A stretch of 64,000 bases of DNA from Porphyrobacter sp. Lineage in GTDB: Bacteria; Pseudomonadota; Alphaproteobacteria; Sphingomonadales; Sphingomonadaceae. Position numbers and translations under genes: made by a program. Shown here one piece after another: positions 60,730-64,000 of the stretch (position 1 is the stretch's first letter; every line of letters begins with the position of its first letter). The stretch spans positions 248,001 through 312,000 of the forward strand of contig JAPZRO010000004.1 of assembly GCA_027531395.1 (NCBI GenBank), given 5' to 3'. The notes below the pieces were generated by a model, which saw only the letters and a list, made by a program, of their open reading frames with translations, had not been told where the DNA came from and made no database searches.

Positions 60730-62190
60730 ATGCAGATCCATTTCACCGCCGCCCCGCCTGCCGATACTCGCCTGCACGCGCAGGTGGTCAATCAGGGCGC
60801 CAGCCTCGCCGCGCTCGATCCCGCGCTGGCCGAAGGCGCGGCGGCCGCGCGTTTCGCGGGCCGCGTGGGGCAGGTGTTCGACGGTTTCGCCAGCACCGGC
60901 GCGGGTCTGCGCTGGATCGCGCTGGCAGGGGCCGGCGAAGCGGGTGCGGCGGAGCGGCGCCTGAACTGCGAACGTGCCGGCGCGGCGCTGACCGCGAAGT
61001 ATCTCGTCTCGGGCGAGACGGCGATGGTGCTCGATCTCGGCCAGGCCGGGCTTTCGGCTGCCGATGCCGCCGCAGTGCTGCTCGGCCTGCGCCTGCGCGG
61101 CTGGCGGCACGACAAGTATCGCACCCGCCTTGCCGCCGACAAGCGCCCGACGCTCGCGACGGTTCACGTGATCAACGCGCCCGCAGGCACCGAAGCCGAA
61201 TGGGAGCGCGAAGCAGCGCTCGCCCGCGGGGTGGAATTCACCCGGATGCTGGTGACCGAGCCTGCCAACATCATCTACCCCGCCAGCTTCGTTGCCGCCT
61301 GCGAGGAAGCCTTCGCCGGCACTGGCGTCGGGATTACCGTGCTGGGCGAGGCCGAGATGGAAGCGCTCGGGATGGGTGCACTCATCGGCGTGGGCAAGGG
61401 CTCGGAGCGCGAATCCAAGCTGCTGGCGATCCGCTGGAACGGCGGCGCTGCCGACGAGAAGCCGACGGTGTTTGTCGGCAAGGGCGTGACCTTCGACACC
61501 GGCGGCATCTCGCTGAAGCCGCCGCCGGGCATGGAAGACATGAAGTGGGACATGGGCGGCGCGGGCGCGGTGGCTGGCGCGATGCTGGCGCTCGCCACGC
61601 GCAAGGCCAAGGCCAACGTCATCGGCGTGATGGGCCTCGTCGAGAACATGCCCGACGGCAAGGCGCAGCGCCCCGGCGATATCGTCACCACCATGAGCGG
61701 CCAGACGGTCGAGGTGCTCAATACCGACGCCGAGGGCCGGCTGGTGCTGTGCGATGCGCTGCATTGGGCGCAGGAGCAGTATGATCCCGCGCGGATCGTC
61801 GACCTCGCCACGCTCACCGGCGCGATGATCATCAGCCTCGGCAACGAATATGGCGGGATGTTCGCCAATGATGATACGCTCGCCGCGCAGCTCGATGCGG
61901 CAGGCAAGGCGAGCGGCGACAAGCTGTGGCGGATGCCGCTCGGCCCCAATTACGACAAGCTGATCGATTCGCCGGTGGCCGACATCAAGAACGTCGGCCC
62001 GCGCGAGGCCGGTTCGATCACCGCTGCACAGTTCATCCAGCGCTTCGTCAAGAACGGCACCCCCTGGGCGCACCTCGACATCGCCGGGATGGTGTGGGCC
62101 TCGAAGCCCGGTCACACCTGGGACAAGGGCGCGACCGGCTACGGCGTGCGCCTGCTCGACCAGTTCGTCCGGGATGTGGTCGAAGGCTGA
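60730..62190 (+). CDS. pepA: Leucyl aminopeptidase (M17)
   Basis: A 486-residue cytosolic dizinc aminopeptidase. The C-terminal catalytic half has VGKGVTFDTGGISLKPP, with metal-binding Lys and Asp, MKWDMGGAGAVAGA, and NTDAEGRLVLCDAL, which is the PepA signature. It trims N-terminal residues from peptides. GGAGAACCC precedes the ATG at 60730. It is divergent from lptD across 136 bases. Its end carries one arm of a perfect hairpin just after the stop. Confidence 0.96.
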   Translation: MQIHFTAAPPADTRLHAQVVNQGASLAALDPALAEGAAAARFAGRVGQVFDGFASTGAGLRWIALAGAGEAGAAERRLNCERAGAALTAKYLVSGETAMVLDLGQAGLSAADAAAVLLGLRLRGWRHDKYRTRLAADKRPTLATVHVINAPAGTEAEWEREAALARGVEFTRMLVTEPANIIYPASFVAACEEAFAGTGVGITVLGEAEMEALGMGALIGVGKGSERESKLLAIRWNGGAADEKPTVFVGKGVTFDTGGISLKPPPGMEDMKWDMGGAGAVAGAMLALATRKAKANVIGVMGLVENMPDGKAQRPGDIVTTMSGQTVEVLNTDAEGRLVLCDALHWAQEQYDPARIVDLATLTGAMIISLGNEYGGMFANDDTLAAQLDAAGKASGDKLWRMPLGPNYDKLIDSPVADIKNVGPREAGSITAAQFIQRFVKNGTPWAHLDIAGMVWASKPGHTWDKGATGYGVRLLDQFVRDVVEG

Positions 62191-62196
62191 TGCAGC

Positions 62197-62238
62197 GCAT
62201 TCTGGGCCTCAAGTAGCGCAGCGGTAGGCCCAGAATGC
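62197..62238 (+). promoter_or_regulatory. Hairpin that buries the DUF2256 start codon
   Basis: A perfect 13-base inverted repeat (GCATTCTGGGCCT at 62197-62209 with AGGCCCAGAATGC at 62226-62238) has a 16-base loop. The ATG of the DUF2256 gene (62235-62237) and its weak GGTAGG ribosome site are in the right arm and loop. The structure can act as a pepA terminator (no T-run) or, more interestingly, as a translation gate. Confidence 0.6.
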
Positions 62239-62384
62239 CGAAAATGCGGAAGAAGTCGGATCTGCCGACCAAGACCTGCCTGTCCTGTGGGCTGCCCTTC
62301 ACATGGCGCAAGAAGTGGGAGCGCGACTGGGACAATGTGAAGTATTGTTCCGATCGCTGCCGGAGGTCTAAACCCGCGCCATGA
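62235..62384 (+). CDS. DUF2256 zinc-ribbon-like small protein
   Basis: A 49-residue protein with the DUF2256 signature: [20 protein letters not shown] and then NVKYCSDRC, a CxxC plus CxxxC arrangement that likely binds one zinc. It is very basic and ends SKPAP. Its function is unknown. Its stop overlaps the holC start by four bases (ATGA), so HolC translation depends at least partly on it. Start at the first ATG; a second ATG three codons later lies outside the hairpin stem. Confidence 0.88.
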   Translation: MPKMRKKSDLPTKTCLSCGLPFTWRKKWERDWDNVKYCSDRCRRSKPAP

Positions 62385-62815
62385 AATTGGATTTCTGGCA
62401 GGTCTCGCGCGATCCGGTCGAAAAGGTCGTGGTCCTGATCGCTCGGCGGGTGCTGGGCGAGGGCGAGCGGGTGCTGGTCGTCGCCGCCGATCCCGCACAG
62501 CGCGCCGCGATTGCCCGCGAATTGTGGCAGGCGGGCCCCGAGGCCTTCCTTGCCAATGGCGAGGCCGATGCCCCCGGGGCGGAGCGTCAGCCGATCGTCC
62601 TCTCCGCCGATTGCGCTGCGCCCAACGGGGCAAGCCATGTGATCCTTGCCGACGGAATCTTCCGCGAGACCGAAGGGTTTGCCCGCGCATTCCTGTTGTT
62701 CCAGCCGGATGCGGCTCCGGCCGCGCGGGCCGCATGGCGCGCGCAGGATGGCCGCGCCGATATCGAGCGCGCCTATTTCGAACAGCAGGACGGGCGCTGG
62801 GTGAAGAAGGCCTGA
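62381..62815 (+). CDS. holC: DNA polymerase III chi subunit
   Basis: A 144-residue clamp-loader accessory protein that links the replisome to SSB. The family pattern is the opening [46 protein letters not shown], and the C-terminal DGRWVKKA. The ATG overlaps the DUF2256 stop. It lies just downstream of pepA, as pepA-holC are also paired in E. coli and other proteobacteria. Confidence 0.92.
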   Translation: MKLDFWQVSRDPVEKVVVLIARRVLGEGERVLVVAADPAQRAAIARELWQAGPEAFLANGEADAPGAERQPIVLSADCAAPNGASHVILADGIFRETEGFARAFLLFQPDAAPAARAAWRAQDGRADIERAYFEQQDGRWVKKA

Positions 62816-62879
62816 GGGCTTGCCGCGCGCGCCGCGATGGGGGATGCTGGCCCGCATCACGGATCGAGGGGAGACGGAC

Positions 62880-63389
62880 ATGCGCAAGATGGCACTGGTG
62901 ATTGCAGGCAGCGCGGCGTTGTCGCTGGCGGGTTGCGGCTCGGAAACCTCGGGCGAATTCACCACCGAGGATGGCGAGAACGCCGAATACACCGTCGACG
63001 AGGACAGCGGCGAGACATCGATGACGATCGAGGGCAAGGACGGCACGGCCACCATGCGCTCGGGCGCTGATGTGCCGGTGACGCTGCCTGCCGGGTTCAG
63101 CCTCTATCCTGGCTCCAAGGTGGTCACCAACACTGTGGTCAACCAGCCCGACGGGCAGGGGACGATGGTGATGTTCGAGACCGATGCGGCGGCCGACAAG
63201 GTGATCGCCCATTTCCGCGAGCAGGCCAAGGCGGCCGGGTTCGACATCCAGCTCGAAATGAACACCAACGGCACGCAGATGATCGGCGGCGAGAGCAAGG
63301 ACGGCTCGACCCTGTCGGTCACCACCAGCCCCGGCGGCGAGAGCGGCACCACCGGCCAGCTGATCATCGGCAGCAACAAGGGCGGCTGA
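62880..63389 (+). CDS. Lipoprotein of unknown function
   Basis: A 169-residue protein with a signal peptide ending SLAGC (Cys19), an acidic Glu/Asp/Ser/Thr-rich stretch (about 21-56), and a globular part with [22 protein letters not shown] and [23 protein letters not shown]. The C-terminal domain resembles small periplasmic alpha-beta domains, but no family is certain. GAGGGGAGACGGAC precedes the ATG. It may be a conserved sphingomonad envelope protein. Confidence 0.78.
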   Translation: MRKMALVIAGSAALSLAGCGSETSGEFTTEDGENAEYTVDEDSGETSMTIEGKDGTATMRSGADVPVTLPAGFSLYPGSKVVTNTVVNQPDGQGTMVMFETDAAADKVIAHFREQAKAAGFDIQLEMNTNGTQMIGGESKDGSTLSVTTSPGGESGTTGQLIIGSNKGG

Positions 63390-63525
63390 GCGCGTCCTCA
63401 GGCTGGCTCCGCACCGCGTCTGCGTGCGCGTCTCTTGGCGCGTGCGCGGGCTTGCCATTTTGCAGCGCAGCATCTACGGGGCGCGGCCAATATCCCCCAT
63501 AAAAGACGTTCACAGGAGCATTATC

Positions 63526-63948
63526 ATGGCGGTCACCCGCACCTTTTCGATCATCAAGCCCGACGCCACCCGTCGCAACCTGACCGGCGCGGTCACCAAG
63601 ATGCTGGAAGAAGCCGGCCTGCGCGTCGTCGCCTCCAAGCGCATCCACATGACCCGCGAGCAGGCCGAAGGCTTCTACGCGGTGCACAAGGAGCGCCCCT
63701 TCTTCGGTGAACTCGTCGAATTCATGATGAGCGAGCCGGTGGTGGTGCAGGTGCTCGAAGGCGAAGACGCCGTCGCTCGCAACCGCGAAGTGATGGGCGC
63801 GACCAACCCCGCCGACGCTGCCCCCGGCACCATCCGCAAGGAGCTCGCCCTGTCGATCGGCGAGAACACCGTCCACGGTTCGGACAGTGAAGAGAACGCC
63901 GCGATCGAAATCGCCTTCTTCTTCAAGCCGGAAGAAATCGTCGGCTGA
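63526..63948 (+). CDS. ndk: Nucleoside diphosphate kinase
   Basis: A 140-residue enzyme transferring the gamma phosphate between nucleoside triphosphates and diphosphates. The active-site His lies in [10 protein letters not shown] (about 117), with the opening [31 protein letters not shown] precedes the ATG at 63526. The longer upstream frame is ruled out by the conserved start. An intrinsic terminator follows directly. Confidence 0.98.
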   Translation: MAVTRTFSIIKPDATRRNLTGAVTKMLEEAGLRVVASKRIHMTREQAEGFYAVHKERPFFGELVEFMMSEPVVVQVLEGEDAVARNREVMGATNPADAAPGTIRKELALSIGENTVHGSDSEENAAIEIAFFFKPEEIVG

Positions 63949-63970
63949 TTTTTCAGCTTTGACGCGATGC

Positions 63971-64000
63971 AAAGGGCCGTCCCGAAAGGGGCGGCCCTTT
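63971..64000 (+). terminator. Intrinsic terminator of ndk (at window edge)
   Basis: AAAGGGCCG pairs with CGGCCCTTT, with an inner CCC-GAAA-GGG stem and a G-T pair, closing on the stable GAAA tetraloop. The T-run may continue past the window edge. Confidence 0.85.

Noticed and set aside
1..64000. CRISPR arrays, prophage, IS elements and transposases
   Set aside because: No regular direct-repeat/spacer array, integrase, transposase or terminal repeats with a coding gene were found. The repeats present are short intergenic palindromes.

Overview
The window is a high-GC, densely packed chromosomal segment from an alphaproteobacterium, most likely of the Sphingomonadales and close to the Erythrobacteraceae. 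The main evidence is a circularly permuted, two-piece tmRNA with the tag ANDNEALALAA, a hemC-hemD-mitofilin-like cluster divergent from tsaD-gpsA, an N-succinylarginine (AST) catabolic cluster, a large TonB-dependent receptor, and very frequent translational coupling by ATGA, GTGA, TGATG and TTGA overlaps. I see no phage, transposase, CRISPR array, tRNA or rRNA. It reads as core chromosome.

Layout. 1-6.7 kb: the tail of an unknown gene, a succinate-semialdehyde dehydrogenase-like ALDH divergent from alanine dehydrogenase, a perfect parS palindrome, then fahA-maiA-gcdH (aromatic/lysine catabolism), a lone receiver and a membrane-anchored helix-hairpin-helix protein. 6.8-12.3 kb (minus strand): VWA lipoprotein, Wzx-like flippase, gpsA and tsaD. 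12.3-15 kb (plus): hemC, hemD and a Mic60/HemX-like protein. 15-22.7 kb: UbiH-like hydroxylase, DsbD-like reductase, a lipoprotein, an S10 peptidase and uvrB. 22.8-29.3 kb (plus): a DUF3617 lipoprotein, an alpha/beta hydrolase, the Anbu proteasome-like cluster (permuted ATP-grasp, alpha-E, transglutaminase, Anbu), and a LuxR-type regulator whose receiver has lost its key residues. 29.5-34.1 kb (minus): extensin-like lipoprotein, VOC protein, putP and typA. 34.5-37.7 kb: TonB receptor and DUF805 protein. 37.7-42.8 kb: ybbP-ybbA divergent from tesA, and recF. 43-43.6 kb: a strong sigma-54 promoter match driving two tandem 37-residue membrane peptides and a PspC protein. 43.7-47.3 kb (minus): SDR, Nudix, two TPM proteins and LemA. 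47.4-48.3 kb: mscL and tmRNA. 48.3-52.6 kb (minus): two small membrane proteins, astB, astA and an M20 hydrolase. 52.7-54.8 kb: malate synthase G. 54.9-60.6 kb (minus): lptD-surA-pdxA-rsmA. 60.7-64 kb (plus): pepA, a DUF2256 protein, holC, a lipoprotein and ndk.

How the genes work together. Much of the window serves housekeeping (tRNA t6A, heme, phospholipid precursor, ubiquinone, LPS assembly, DNA repair, ribosome rescue) and carbon/nitrogen catabolism feeding succinate, fumarate, acetoacetate and glutamate into the TCA and glyoxylate cycles (ALDH, Ald, FahA, MaiA, GcdH, AST enzymes, GlcB, PutP). The parts most worth following up are the Anbu peptide-tagging/processing cluster, the sigma-54-linked microprotein-PspC unit, the isolated parS, the hairpin that buries the start codon of the DUF2256-holC pair, and the AST cluster with an M20 hydrolase.
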